In this document: piece after piece, positions 49,009 to 58,036 of the stretch
Layout of the letters: every line of letters begins with the position of its first letter
Position numbering within the stretch: position 1 is the first letter of the stretch
Virus record (IMG/VR): IMGVR_UViG_3300045241_000115
Span: 1 to 64,000 of that record
DNA length: 64,000 nucleotides
Direction: 5' to 3' (one strand)
Origin: a virus
Position numbers and translations under genes: made by a program
Notes under the pieces: model-generated
The model's database searches: none
Told to the model about the DNA's origin: nothing
What the model saw: the letters and a program-made list of their open reading frames with translations, nothing else

Positions 49009-52000
49009 TCAGACCGTGGTGCAGCGAACGATGTGCTGCTTGCCGACTTTCTCGATTTCGTAGACATCGAATGCGATGCCGTGCCGCAGCAGCACTTCGT
49101 TCTCTGAGACGTAGGATTTGTCTGCCGCCCATATGCCGAGTGCCGGCGTTCCCTTTCGGGCGACGATTTCGTAGATCACGCTCTTGGATGAGAACGCCGC
49201 TTCCTTCGCCATGCTGGTCGAAGTGAAACCGAGGCGCTGTGGCCGCACGATTTTGCCGGCCGCCAGACCGTCCTTCCATTGCTGCAGCATCGCGTCGGGA
49301 ACGTCCTCGCCGCGTCGCAGTATCGCGTCCGCGTGCAGCACCGCGTCGGGATGCTCGAACAGAAGGTCGATGTCATCGACCATTTCCTGGGCGTATGCCG
49401 GCGCCGTGGCGTCGCTGCGCAATGCACCGTTGATGCCGCCGGACCCGCCTTTGTAGGAGACACATGCGGCCTTGCCGGCCTTGCTCACGTCGGGCTTGGT
49501 CCACCACGAACGATCGAGCGAGGGGCAAATAGCTCTGGCCTGCGGAGCGGCGGCGCTGGGGACGTCGTGTGCCTGCTTACGTTTTGCCTGCGCTATCTCG
49601 AGGCGCTTCTGGTTCGGCGTTCGGACCGCGTTGGGGCTGGGTGTGGTCGAGGAGGACGGGGACGCAGATGTGGCCGGACTCACGGTTCCGACCGGCGTAC
49701 CGCTCAGCTTTTGGATCCATTGGTTGGCAAGTGTTTTGACGGAAGGATCGAGCGATGTGTTCGCCAGCGCGGTGATCTTCGCGATCTTCGCTGCGCTGAT
49801 GTTGGAGGGATCGACCGCGATCTTGAAGATTTGGGCATGTAGCGATGCCGCGCTTTGCGGCGGCGGCGTTGAGGCCGCTGGCTGAGGCGTCGGCGTCGCG
49901 GCCGGTTTGGGCGGTACGGACGCGGTCGGTTTCGGCGCCGCCTTGGCCGAAGGCGTGACGCCATGCGCCGCGCCCACATGGGCGATCATCGTGTTGGCGT
50001 ATTTGGCGATCGATCCGTGTTTATAGTTGCTGGCGAGCTGCTGGATCTGCGCGGCCGCCTCGTGCGGGTCGGTGCCTTTTGTCAGCAATTCCTTGGTGAG
50101 CGCGTGCAGCTTCTTGCCGGCCGGCGTCGACCAATAGGCGGGCGGATGAGGCACGGTCTGCGCCGCAGCCGCGACCTTGCTCCCACCACTGCCGCCGCCG
50201 CCCCCACCGCCGCCCGATGTGAACTCGCCACCGCCCGGGCTGCCCTTCGGCACGCGTGGGTGCTCGCCTTCCACGAAGTCGGCGTCGGCGTAATCGATGT
50301 CCTCGCCGTTGTCGTAGTCGATGTCAGCGCCATCGTCGGCCTCGCCTTCGTCCTCGTCCTCGAGGAATTCCAGCGGGTCGAAGCCCAGCATGGCGATGAC
50401 ATCGGCGGGCGTTACCTCGAGCAGCTCGTCGTCGGGATCCTCGTCATCCTCGTCCGGATCCGGCAGCGGAGATCCGACCTCGCCCCAATGGGCGTCGGGA
50501 AGTTCTCTGTCCCCGTCGTCATCGGCCCATGCAGCGTCCGCAGTGCCGCCGATGCCGGCCGATTGCTGCCATTGCGCGAACACGACCGGCGAGATGTAGG
50601 ACTGCAAGGCGATCGTCGGCGTGTTGCCGAGCTTCTGCGAAACGATGGTGGCGACGTGTTTGACCGCGCGCTTGTACTCGCGCTCGTTGGTCGGCTCCGG
50701 CGTTCTCTCCACTTCATCGAGCGCGGTCTGCGTGCCGAGGTGGGTGCGGAAATCCTTGGTCTTGAACGAGCCGTCGCCGAGCGAGTGGACGTGCTTGAGC
50801 AGCCCGCCTGCGTTGACACCGAACAGATCGCCGCGTGCGCCTGCGGCCTCTTTGCGCTTGAGCAGCATCTTGGCGATGCCGGGGTCCTGGATCGGCAGGT
50901 CGAGGGAGACGCCCTTCTTGCCGGTGAAGCGCAGCCGCACGCCGTCCTTCAGCGAGACGACGTGGCGACCTTGGAGTGTGGTGGCGCCGTATGCCTGCGT
51001 CTCAGCCCCGGTATCGCCGGTGCTGCCGGGCCGGATGCCGGTCGCCATGATCAACGCGGTCGCATCAGCCGCCTCGCGGGTCGCAAGCTCGCGCCGCGCC
51101 GCCTCGTTCTGTTTGCGAACGTCCTTGAACGCCTCGGCGAGCTTCTTGGCGCGCGCGAACTTCGCGGCCGCCTGTTTGGCGGAGAATTCCGCCGAATAGA
51201 CCAATTGCCTGCGACCCTTCACGTCGCGTCCGGTCGCCTGCAGTTTGGCCGCGGGATCGGGCGAATAGGTGACGTCGGTCCAGGCGGGCGGGAGCTTGAG
51301 CTTCTGGATGTGCTCAGGCAGGTCGGCGCCCGACGAAGTGACGCGTTTGCCGTTGGCGACCTTCGTCGTCTCGTGATGAGCGGCAGCGCCACCGCCGCCA
51401 CCGCCACCTGACGTGAACTCACCACCGCCAGGACCGCTTTTGACGCGCGGATGCTCGGACTCAACGAAGGCGTCGTAGCTGTATTCGGGTGTGCCGCTGT
51501 CGAGGATCGTGCATCGGCTGCCGCAGCGACCTTCGTCCACCAACGCCACGTGGTTGCAGAAGATGTTGCGCTGTCGGCCGAGGCCAGGAGCCGTCTGCTC
51601 GTAGTGCGCGTTGTACCCCACGCTGATCGCGCGCTTGCCGCGCTTGACCGCATCGATGCCGCGTCGTGTCGTGAAGATCAGATCCGCAAGCAGCAGGTCA
51701 TCGTAGGCGCCCTCACCGCGGCGCGGATTGGACACGTAGCCTATGGCGAGATCGGAATAGTTGTCTGGCCCGACCGCATCGTACGGATGATCGTCCACCA
51801 GCGGTTTGCCAATGAAGCTGCGCACGCTGTCTGGCGAGAACACTTCGGACGCCTCGCGGTCGACGTGCACGCGCCCGCCCTGGTCGCCCTGCAATGGAGG
51901 GACTTCATTTTCCCAGTAAATCTGCGTGCCGGTGCGCGCGATGGGCACGTTGCGGCAGATCAGGTAGCCTTCGGCGGTCTCTTCCTGATTGGCCGAGAGT

Positions 52001-52023
52001 TTGGAGACGGTATGCCATTCCAT
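49009..52023 (-). CDS. Polyvalent protein: DUF2213 prohead protease + topoisomerase IB + ADP-ribosyltransferase
   Basis: From ATG 52023, 1004 aa. Residues 1-175 match the DUF2213 prohead protease (CRNVPIARTGTQIYWENEV, KRAISVGYNAHYEQ, CNHVALVDEGRCGSRC). Residues about 236-490 are a topoisomerase IB domain (IQKLKLPPAWTDVTYSPDP, LQATGRDVKGRRQLVYS, YGATTLQGRHV, FKTKDFRTHLGT, ALQSYISP with Tyr 476). Residues about 640-800 are Pro/Ala-rich. Residues about 838-1004 are an ADP-ribosyltransferase with ILRRGEDVP (Arg 903), GFTSTSMAKE and SENEVLL (E974-x-E976). A module EHPRV...PGGGEFTSGGGGG occurs twice. The protease would free the other enzymes into the head for injection; this is inference. Confidence 0.85.
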   Translation of the reverse strand: MEWHTVSKLSANQEETAEGYLICRNVPIARTGTQIYWENEVPPLQGDQGGRVHVDREASEVFSPDSVRSFIGKPLVDDHPYDAVGPDNYSDLAIGYVSNPRRGEGAYDDLLLADLIFTTRRGIDAVKRGKRAISVGYNAHYEQTAPGLGRQRNIFCNHVALVDEGRCGSRCTILDSGTPEYSYDAFVESEHPRVKSGPGGGEFTSGGGGGGGAAAHHETTKVANGKRVTSSGADLPEHIQKLKLPPAWTDVTYSPDPAAKLQATGRDVKGRRQLVYSAEFSAKQAAAKFARAKKLAEAFKDVRKQNEAARRELATREAADATALIMATGIRPGSTGDTGAETQAYGATTLQGRHVVSLKDGVRLRFTGKKGVSLDLPIQDPGIAKMLLKRKEAAGARGDLFGVNAGGLLKHVHSLGDGSFKTKDFRTHLGTQTALDEVERTPEPTNEREYKRAVKHVATIVSQKLGNTPTIALQSYISPVVFAQWQQSAGIGGTADAAWADDDGDRELPDAHWGEVGSPLPDPDEDDEDPDDELLEVTPADVIAMLGFDPLEFLEDEDEGEADDGADIDYDNGEDIDYADADFVEGEHPRVPKGSPGGGEFTSGGGGGGGGSGGSKVAAAAQTVPHPPAYWSTPAGKKLHALTKELLTKGTDPHEAAAQIQQLASNYKHGSIAKYANTMIAHVGAAHGVTPSAKAAPKPTASVPPKPAATPTPQPAASTPPPQSAASLHAQIFKIAVDPSNISAAKIAKITALANTSLDPSVKTLANQWIQKLSGTPVGTVSPATSASPSSSTTPSPNAVRTPNQKRLEIAQAKRKQAHDVPSAAAPQARAICPSLDRSWWTKPDVSKAGKAACVSYKGGSGGINGALRSDATAPAYAQEMVDDIDLLFEHPDAVLHADAILRRGEDVPDAMLQQWKDGLAAGKIVRPQRLGFTSTSMAKEAAFSSKSVIYEIVARKGTPALGIWAADKSYVSENEVLLRHGIAFDVYEIEKVGKQHIVRCTTV

Positions 52024-52209
52024 GATGACGGGGCGCCTCCCCTGACCGACGAGGAACGACACAAGCAGCAAAAGTTGCGGCTGTGGGCTATGGAGTTGTC
52101 CTATTCCATGCCGGAATTAGACGACCTGATGCTCGGTCGGCCGCCTCGTCCGCCGCCGTCATTCTGGCAGCGCGTGAAGCGTTGGTTTCGGCGGCTTTAT
52201 CGCGACTGA
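52012..52209 (+). CDS. Small rightward ORF with a capsid-like motif, 65 aa
   Basis: ATG 52012 gives LTDEERHKQQKLRLWAMELS, YSMPELDDLMLGRPPRPPPS, FWQRVKRWFRRLYRD. Residues 22-44 match residues 110-133 of the capsid protein at 18 of 24 positions (LRLWAxELSYxMPEL...LGRP). The end is cationic and Trp/Arg-rich. It is on the strand opposite to its neighbours and overlaps the start of the polyvalent gene. It could be a moron, a capsid-interacting peptide or a fragment. Confidence 0.5.
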   Translation: MPFHDDGAPPLTDEERHKQQKLRLWAMELSYSMPELDDLMLGRPPRPPPSFWQRVKRWFRRLYRD

Positions 52210-52248
52210 TAGACGCGCACGCGCCCGTTGCGCATCACGTCGCTGCGT

Positions 52249-52539
52249 TCATCGCCGAGTGACCTTGACGCGGCCTGACGGCATCACATCGATGCGCAAA
52301 ATGCGCCTGGTCGCGCTGTCCTTCGGCTTTTGACGTGCCGCCTTGGTTTTGGCGTTACGCTCGAACGCCGACTCCTTGCCCTCCCAGTACTCTTCCTCTT
52401 TCGGCTTCTCGGCCATGGCATCTACCCCTGTGATCGTGCCCTTGTTCTTGGAGCGGTAGAACACCTCCTCGCCCTTCTCCTCGCCGTACTGCTCCTTCAT
52501 GGCCGCGAGGATCTTCTCGCCCTTCGCCGTCAACGGCAT
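52249..52539 (-). CDS. Conserved small phage protein, 96 aa
   Basis: PLTAKGEKILAAMKEQYGEE, KGEEVFYRSKNKGTITGVDA is the classic start of a small conserved phage protein near head genes, followed by a Lys/Glu-rich region and RRILRIDVMPSGRVKVTRR. Its function is unknown. It overlaps the neighbouring gene by one base. Confidence 0.72.
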   Translation of the reverse strand: MPLTAKGEKILAAMKEQYGEEKGEEVFYRSKNKGTITGVDAMAEKPKEEEYWEGKESAFERNAKTKAARQKPKDSATRRILRIDVMPSGRVKVTRR

Positions 52540-52796
52540 CAGCCGTCTAACTCGCAGGGATCGATCATGTACATGACCGCCGACAGCATCGCCGCCTTGG
52601 CCTCTGGATCAACGGTCAACTCGCGCAACTGGTCGTGGATCAGGAAACACATCGCCAGCAGCACTTCGCCGCGCGAGTGGCCGACCGCCGCTTTATCCAG
52701 TTTCCTCGCCAGCGCTTCCACGCGATCCTTATCGAATAAGCGGCCCGGCTCCAGCGCATACAGAATGTCGTCGGTGAGCTGCATCACGGTTTCCAT
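52539..52796 (-). CDS. Hypothetical protein, 85 aa
   Basis: TDDILYALEPGRLFDKDRVE, ALARKLDKAAVGHSRGEVLL, AMCFLIHDQLRELTVD is a helical protein with no recognised family. Its start lies within the end of the small membrane-peptide frame upstream, a tight packing. Confidence 0.55.
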   Translation of the reverse strand: METVMQLTDDILYALEPGRLFDKDRVEALARKLDKAAVGHSRGEVLLAMCFLIHDQLRELTVDPEAKAAMLSAVMYMIDPCELDG

Positions 52797-52867
52797 ACGG
52801 AGATCACCGTCGCGACGATCAGCACGAGCGCGATGTTGATGAGCAACTGTGCGGTGAGACGGTGCAT
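52784..52867 (-). CDS. Single-span membrane peptide, 27 aa
   Basis: ATG 52867 follows a strong GGGGGAGGTGAC ribosome-binding site, and the product is HRLTAQLLINIALVLIVATV, ISVWKP, one transmembrane helix. It overlaps the next gene by 13 bp. The good ribosome-binding site is the main reason to keep it. The function is unknown. Confidence 0.5.
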   Translation of the reverse strand: MHRLTAQLLINIALVLIVATVISVWKP

Positions 52868-52869
52868 CG

Positions 52870-53406
52870 TCACCTCCCCCGAGAGAGTACGAACCGGGCG
52901 GGATAGTTGATAGCGCCCCATCGCGGCGTCGCCCTGCCCACCATACCGGCCCGCTCCATCACCTTGATCTGCTCGTAGACCGCCACCCGCGTCAGTCCAC
53001 AGCCCGCGGCGATCTCAGCAACGGTGACGTCGTTGTGTGAGGCCAGGAATTCCGTTATCCGCTTCTGTCGCGACGGCCCCACCAGCGTATCCTCGCGATT
53101 AACTTCCGGGGATGTTTTCAGTCGGGCGCGATAGGCAGCGCGTTTGATCGCGATGAACCGCAACGGCGCGGTCTGGCTGAGGCCCGGCTTGATAATGCGA
53201 TAGACGGCCATCGGTTTGTCGTCGATCCGCACGAGATAACTATGACGCGACGCGCCGCCGCCTATCACGACACCATGGCCTTCAACGATGGGATGTCCGC
53301 CGACCGCCGCACCGTGCACCACCACGCGGTCACCAATCTGAAACGGCGCATCCGACGGGATCGGATGAGCGTATTGCGGCGTCATCCTGCGGTTCGCGCG
53401 CGGCAT
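52870..53406 (-). CDS. Helix-turn-helix protein with OB/SH3-like N-terminus, 178 aa
   Basis: The first part (APFQIGDRVVVHGAAVGGHP, IVEGHGVVIGGGASRHSYLV) resembles a KOW/SH3-like barrel. The second part (RQKRITEFLASHNDVTVAEI, AAGCGLTRVAVYEQIKVMER) is a winged helix-turn-helix. Such a protein may bind DNA during packaging or regulation. No family is assigned. Confidence 0.6.
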   Translation of the reverse strand: MPRANRRMTPQYAHPIPSDAPFQIGDRVVVHGAAVGGHPIVEGHGVVIGGGASRHSYLVRIDDKPMAVYRIIKPGLSQTAPLRFIAIKRAAYRARLKTSPEVNREDTLVGPSRQKRITEFLASHNDVTVAEIAAGCGLTRVAVYEQIKVMERAGMVGRATPRWGAINYPARFVLSRGR

Positions 53407-53409
53407 ACC

Positions 53410-54222
53410 TCAGTCAGGGATGATCGGCAGCGCGACGCAACGACAATTCCAAATCTGGCCGGGATGGCTGTGATAGTCGGGCGGATCAGACAGCGGCGGA
53501 TCATCCCAACTGTGCACCGAATGGTTGAGCTTGCGATGCGACGGCCGGACTTTCCAATCGCCCACCGTCTGCCAGATGTACTGCTCGGCACCGATATGCT
53601 TGGCCCGTGCCTGGGTCAGCACCGAGGCTGTGCGCGCCGTCTCGGTTCTGGCGATCAGCGTCGCGCGGTTCTTCAGCCATTCCTCCGTCGCCTTGGGATG
53701 CGCCTCGGCAAGCGCCTCCTCGATTTCCGCTGTGCGCTCGGGATATCGCGCCGAAGTCTCCAATGCGGCGACCGTGCGCTCGTGCACGCGCTCGGCGGCT
53801 TCGGTGGGCAATGACGTGATCAATTCGACCTGCTCGGCGAGTAATTGCTGCATGTGTTCGCCGGTCGGGGCGTTGCGGATTTCCATCTGCAGGCCGGCGG
53901 ACATGCGGGCGGTGTATTTCTGCCACGCCGTTTTGTTGCGTCGATTGACCTCGCGGATCATGCGCCACGCCGTCGCCCGCGCCCACGGCGTGATCGCCGT
54001 CTTATAGGCGCGCATCGCTTCGCGGATACGAGCGAGCTGCGCCGGCGTGAACGGCGTCTTGGGATCCTCGGGCGCATGCGCCTCGACGATGCGCGCGATA
54101 TGGCGCGCAGCCTGACGCAGTTGAGCGCCGTACGAGGCCTGAGCGTTGCGGGCCTTCTGGAATTGGGCCTCGGCTGCTTCCGCCTGACGTTGTGCTTTGC
54201 GGCGTTCCGATTGCGACGGCAT
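53410..54222 (-). CDS. SPP1 gp7 / Mu gpF-like head morphogenesis protein
   Basis: From ATG 54222. The conserved end KATEEWLKNRATLIARTETA, RTASVLTQARAKHIGAEQYI, WQTVGDWKVRPSHRKLNHSV, YHSHPGQIWNCRCVALPIIP is the SPP1 gp7/MuF signature. The protein sits next to portal, as usual, and helps assemble the head. Confidence 0.88.
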   Translation of the reverse strand: MPSQSERRKAQRQAEAAEAQFQKARNAQASYGAQLRQAARHIARIVEAHAPEDPKTPFTPAQLARIREAMRAYKTAITPWARATAWRMIREVNRRNKTAWQKYTARMSAGLQMEIRNAPTGEHMQQLLAEQVELITSLPTEAAERVHERTVAALETSARYPERTAEIEEALAEAHPKATEEWLKNRATLIARTETARTASVLTQARAKHIGAEQYIWQTVGDWKVRPSHRKLNHSVHSWDDPPLSDPPDYHSHPGQIWNCRCVALPIIPD

Positions 54223-54226
54223 CGCA

Positions 54227-54652
54227 TCAGACGTTCGGCGGATCCTTGAGCGCCAGCGGGTTGTCGCGCGCCCATTGGTTCCAGGCAACCGCCAGATCGT
54301 AGTCGGCGAACTTGGCGTAGATCGGCCGGTTTGCGCCGTTGTTGGTCGCCAGCGCATAGAACATCTCGGTCGGTGTGCCGCGCGCGATGTCGGGAGCGAA
54401 CAGCGTGGTGCCTTCGCGCACGATCCAAGCCGGCGATTTGACCGGCGATGTGTCAGGCGGCGGTCCCCCCATCGAGCCGAGGATCACCGGCACGACCGGT
54501 ACCGCGCCCGTCTCATCGACGAGCCATGCCAGCACGGGGTTGTCGTGCAGGATCACCCAGGCGAGGCCGGGCCCGATACCATCGACGGGGTCGGGATTGT
54601 ATTCGCAGGTGACCAAAATCGAGCCGGTGACCGGTGCAACGGCGAGGGTCAT
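54227..54652 (-). CDS. Hypothetical protein, 141 aa
   Basis: GSILVTCEYNPDPVDGIGPG, LAWVILHDNPVLAWLVDETG, REGTTLFAPDIARGTPTEMF is a beta-rich protein of unknown function, overlapping the portal stop by four bases. It could be a head or connector accessory. Confidence 0.6.
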   Translation of the reverse strand: MTLAVAPVTGSILVTCEYNPDPVDGIGPGLAWVILHDNPVLAWLVDETGAVPVVPVILGSMGGPPPDTSPVKSPAWIVREGTTLFAPDIARGTPTEMFYALATNNGANRPIYAKFADYDLAVAWNQWARDNPLALKDPPNV

Positions 54653-56181
54653 TCCTCATTCTCCATGCTGCTCGCGGCACCATTGCCGCTCTTGGGAACG
54701 GGGGTCGAGACGCCCGGCATTCCTGGACCGACGCCCCCGCCAGCGCCGTTCGTCTTGCCACCAGGGGCCGCTCCGGGCATTCCCGGCATCGTCTCTCCAG
54801 GCTCGGGCTGCTCCCACGGCGCGGGCGCCTCGCCTGCGTCCTCGATGTCCTGCTCGGAGATGTTCGTGAACCTGCCTGTTTGGATGCTGCTCTGTTTCAA
54901 CTCTTTCAGCGCGATCTGCGTGGTGATCACGCCGGCGTCGTGCAGCAGCTTGATTGTATCGGAGTCGCGTTGCGCGACCTCGGCCTTTTCCATCTCGTTC
55001 AACTGATAGAGCGAGTTGAAGGTGAACGCGAACGTATCGGGCGTATCGGTGCCAAGCGTGCTGCGCCATATCACGTCGAACAGCTTGGTCAGCGGCCTGC
55101 GCAACCGCGCCTCCTGCTGCGCCTTGATCATGTCATAGTACTGCCGGAGGTCGCTTTCCCCGGTAGAGTTCAGCCCAGCCGGCGATTGACCGAACAGCCG
55201 CACGAGCGGAATGCCGAGGGCGCCCGAGATCTGCTGGCCCAGCATCAGCAACGTCTCAGACAGACCAGCGAACGAATACGAGTGCGTTTCGAATTCATCC
55301 TCGGCATCGATGACCGTCAGCCCTTCGTTGGACTGATAAATCCGCATCAGTTCCATCAGCTTGTGGAACTTCTCGGTCAGCTCGGAATTGAATGCGACGA
55401 GGTTGCGGTAGTCTTTGACCTTGTACGTGCGCAGATAGGCTTTATAGAGAAGCTGCGCGGTGCCCATCGTGCCGCTGTCAAATGCGACGAGACGGTCCTG
55501 CAACCGCTCGATCACGCTCATGCCCCACAGGTTCTCAGTGATGCGTTGATTGAACGGCAGCCCGATGCCGTCGAGACGAATGCAGCGGGAGTAATGCACC
55601 TTCATGTTCGGCAGATACGGCGCCTGCTGAACCACGTCGTACTGCACGGGCATGCCGTAATCGGGGCCGAACTCCTTGACGAGGTTCTGATACGTTGGCT
55701 GGACCATCCAACGATCCAGCACGACGAAGCCTTTGAGCTGATCCTTCGCGATGCGGTCGGTCAGCAAAGGCTGCGCCGTGTCCTGACCGTCGATCATCAT
55801 GACCATCAGCGCGCCGCCGTACAGCCGGCTCCATTTGATCGTGTCGCCCAAGCTCTGCCACATGCAGAGTTCGTTGATGCGGGTGTGGATTTTTTCGATG
55901 TCGTCAGGCGGCGTGTCGGAATTCATGATCACGCCGGCCCGCGTCATGTCGTCGGCCACCACATCAACCGCGGCGCCGACGACCCACGAGCCGCGATACA
56001 TCCACTCGAGCTTCTGCCGCAGGCGAGTGAGCGGCAGATAGCCGTAGGTCGTGGCCGCCATCAGGTTTTGCGTGCCGATGCCCACGCGCGCGGCGAAGTT
56101 CTCCACCGAGTCCGTCGTCATGGCGCCTTCCCATGACGATGCACCGGCGCGCACCCGGATGCGTGGGCGCGTGCCTGACAT
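54649..56181 (-). CDS. Portal protein, DUF1073 type, 510 aa
   Basis: LRQKLEWMYRGSWVVGAAVD, VVADDMTRAGVIMNSDTPPD, then VLDRWMVQPTYQNLVKEFGP and ALGIPLVRLFGQSPAGLNST, GESDLRQYYDMIKAQQEARL, are the usual DUF1073 portal blocks. The C-terminal 70 residues are Pro/Gly-rich. It follows directly after the large terminase (overlap of one base). Confidence 0.88.
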   Translation of the reverse strand: MSGTRPRIRVRAGASSWEGAMTTDSVENFAARVGIGTQNLMAATTYGYLPLTRLRQKLEWMYRGSWVVGAAVDVVADDMTRAGVIMNSDTPPDDIEKIHTRINELCMWQSLGDTIKWSRLYGGALMVMMIDGQDTAQPLLTDRIAKDQLKGFVVLDRWMVQPTYQNLVKEFGPDYGMPVQYDVVQQAPYLPNMKVHYSRCIRLDGIGLPFNQRITENLWGMSVIERLQDRLVAFDSGTMGTAQLLYKAYLRTYKVKDYRNLVAFNSELTEKFHKLMELMRIYQSNEGLTVIDAEDEFETHSYSFAGLSETLLMLGQQISGALGIPLVRLFGQSPAGLNSTGESDLRQYYDMIKAQQEARLRRPLTKLFDVIWRSTLGTDTPDTFAFTFNSLYQLNEMEKAEVAQRDSDTIKLLHDAGVITTQIALKELKQSSIQTGRFTNISEQDIEDAGEAPAPWEQPEPGETMPGMPGAAPGGKTNGAGGGVGPGMPGVSTPVPKSGNGAASSMENEE

Positions 56182-57557
56182 CAGAGGTTCGCCCAGACGT
56201 TCAGGTTGGTGGCGGCGACGAGCTGAAAGGCGCGCGAGGTCGCGTCCGCGTCATCATCGTGCGGGAGCATGGGGAAGCCCTCGAGCATCTGAAACCAGCG
56301 CTCGTTCCAATCGCCGCGCAGCACGAGCACGTTGCCCGCCTGGGCCTGGGCCGAGAACGGACTGAACCGCGTGATCTTGTCGCCGGTCTCGGGCGAGTAC
56401 TCGATAGGGAAGCCGGCCAGCATGCGCACGAAGGCGGCGATCTGATGCTTGCCCGCTTGGCCTGGATCCTGTGGCAGCCCGACCTTGCAGCCGTAACCGT
56501 CCTGGCTGGACGTATTCAGCACGACACGCTCGACATCGGCGGGTGTGCCGCGCATGGCTGAGGCATGCAGCACGATGTACTGGCCTTGCAGCGTGCGGCC
56601 GATCTTGACCGATGCCGTCCAGTCCGGATCGTTCTCTTTGGTCTCCGGCGTCGCCGCAAGATCCCAGCCGCGTCCGCTCAGCACCAATGCTGGCGGGATG
56701 TCCACCACACGAACCCACGAGCGGTTGAAGTACAGGCCAGCGGACGGCCTGATCTTCCAATTGCCGTTCAACAGCCTTTCGCGTTCGACCGCCGGCAACA
56801 TCATCAGATTGCCGAGGTACGCCGGGTCGTTGCGCATCAACGCCGGGTTGTCGGCCAACTTGGCGGCTATGAATGTGGCGGATTTGATAGTCGCTCTCGA
56901 TTGCCCGGTTGCGCGCATCGCCTCGTGTTTGCTGTCGAACCAGAGCAGCCCATCGTCGGGGCCGCGCACGAAGTAGCGGACGACGCCGGAGCGTTCGGCG
57001 ATCGGGTAGCCGGACTGCTGGTCGATCCACCAGGCGATGAACTCGGCGACCCACGAACCGGCATCGGCATTGCAGCTCGCGCGGATGTATGGCCGCACGC
57101 CGGTCAGACCGCGGTTGCGGGAGAGCAGGTAGAAGAACTGATGGCGGGTGAACGTGGTCAGCTCGTCGAAGCAGATCAGCGGAACCTGCGAGCCGTGCCA
57201 GTCCAGGACGGTGTGTTCATATTCCAAATGGCTGAGTTTGACGCTGCCGCCGTTGGGCCAGCGCCATTGCAGCAGATGGTTGATCGGGATGCCCTGGCCG
57301 TGCGGGAACACCTTCATGCTCTCGGACCACAGCCCGCCCGGGCGACGGATGTCGGTGGTGTTGCGGCGGAACATCACCGCATCGAAGCCGCGTGTGCGGG
57401 AGGGGTAACGCATCGCTTCGAGCAGGAGCGCCCACGATTTGCCCGAGCCGGCGGCGCCGCCGAAGATGGCGATGTCGGCCGATGAGCTGAGGAAGGCGAG
57501 TTGCGGGCCTTCCTGCGGCATGATGCGGCGTTCGGTTTGTCCGATGGCGGCACTCAT
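56181..57557 (-). CDS. terL: Terminase large subunit, 458 aa
   Basis: Walker A is GGAAGSGKSW at 33-42, Walker B PLICFDEL at 126-133, the coupling motif SCNADAGS at about 161-168, and the nuclease begins with GWDLAAT (Asp 299) and closes with HDDDADATSRAF near the end. The enzyme cuts concatemers and packages DNA. It overlaps the small subunit gene by four bases. Confidence 0.92.
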   Translation of the reverse strand: MSAAIGQTERRIMPQEGPQLAFLSSSADIAIFGGAAGSGKSWALLLEAMRYPSRTRGFDAVMFRRNTTDIRRPGGLWSESMKVFPHGQGIPINHLLQWRWPNGGSVKLSHLEYEHTVLDWHGSQVPLICFDELTTFTRHQFFYLLSRNRGLTGVRPYIRASCNADAGSWVAEFIAWWIDQQSGYPIAERSGVVRYFVRGPDDGLLWFDSKHEAMRATGQSRATIKSATFIAAKLADNPALMRNDPAYLGNLMMLPAVERERLLNGNWKIRPSAGLYFNRSWVRVVDIPPALVLSGRGWDLAATPETKENDPDWTASVKIGRTLQGQYIVLHASAMRGTPADVERVVLNTSSQDGYGCKVGLPQDPGQAGKHQIAAFVRMLAGFPIEYSPETGDKITRFSPFSAQAQAGNVLVLRGDWNERWFQMLEGFPMLPHDDDADATSRAFQLVAATNLNVWANL

Positions 57558-58003
57558 GCGGCCTCCTCGACCTCGCCTTCAATGATCGGGCCGTCATCGT
57601 CAGGCTCGGGCTCGTCGCGATGGTTGGGCGGCATGTAGATGTGCACGGTCTCGGCGCGGTCCTCGCCGAACAGGCCGTCGAGCACGGCGGCCTCGGCGCC
57701 CTTCGGCAATTTCCATTCGTCGCCGGCCCGGGTGAGCAGCCAGAACTTGATGGCCGAGACGTTGCCGCTCATGGCCTGTTTGACCAGCGAGGCGCCGATC
57801 GCCGCCTTGACCCGCTCGTAGCCGCCAGCGAGTTCATGACGAAAGGCGTGAGCGAACGTCTTGTTGGACACGCCGATCACCTCACCGCACACCCGATGCG
57901 AAATGCCGTTGGCGACGAGGACGCGCACCAGCTCGCGTTGCTCGTCGGTGGGCACAAAGGCCGGTCGGCCGACGCCCGATTTGCGTGGTGCGGAGGCGTC
58001 CAT
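57554..58003 (-). CDS. Terminase small subunit, 149 aa
   Basis: From ATG 58003. VPTDEQRELVRVLVANGISH, RVCGEVIGVSNKTFAHAFRH is the helix-turn-helix that recognises the packaging site, followed by QAMSGNVSAIKFWLLTRAGD and an acidic tail. Position next to the large subunit supports the call. An ATG at 58123 is less likely because it adds a long unconserved leader that overlaps the ASCH gene. Confidence 0.82.
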   Translation of the reverse strand: MDASAPRKSGVGRPAFVPTDEQRELVRVLVANGISHRVCGEVIGVSNKTFAHAFRHELAGGYERVKAAIGASLVKQAMSGNVSAIKFWLLTRAGDEWKLPKGAEAAVLDGLFGEDRAETVHIYMPPNHRDEPEPDDDGPIIEGEVEEAA

Positions 58004-58036
58004 CCATAAATCCTTCGGTTCATTGGTTGTGGGATT

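Noticed and set aside
49963-51411. 482-codon plus-strand frame opposite the polyvalent gene
   Set aside because: Antisense of the topoisomerase domain. Composition mirrors it and no signature is present.
54634-56136. 500-codon plus-strand frame opposite the portal gene
   Set aside because: Portal signatures are on the minus strand and the antisense frame is uninformative.
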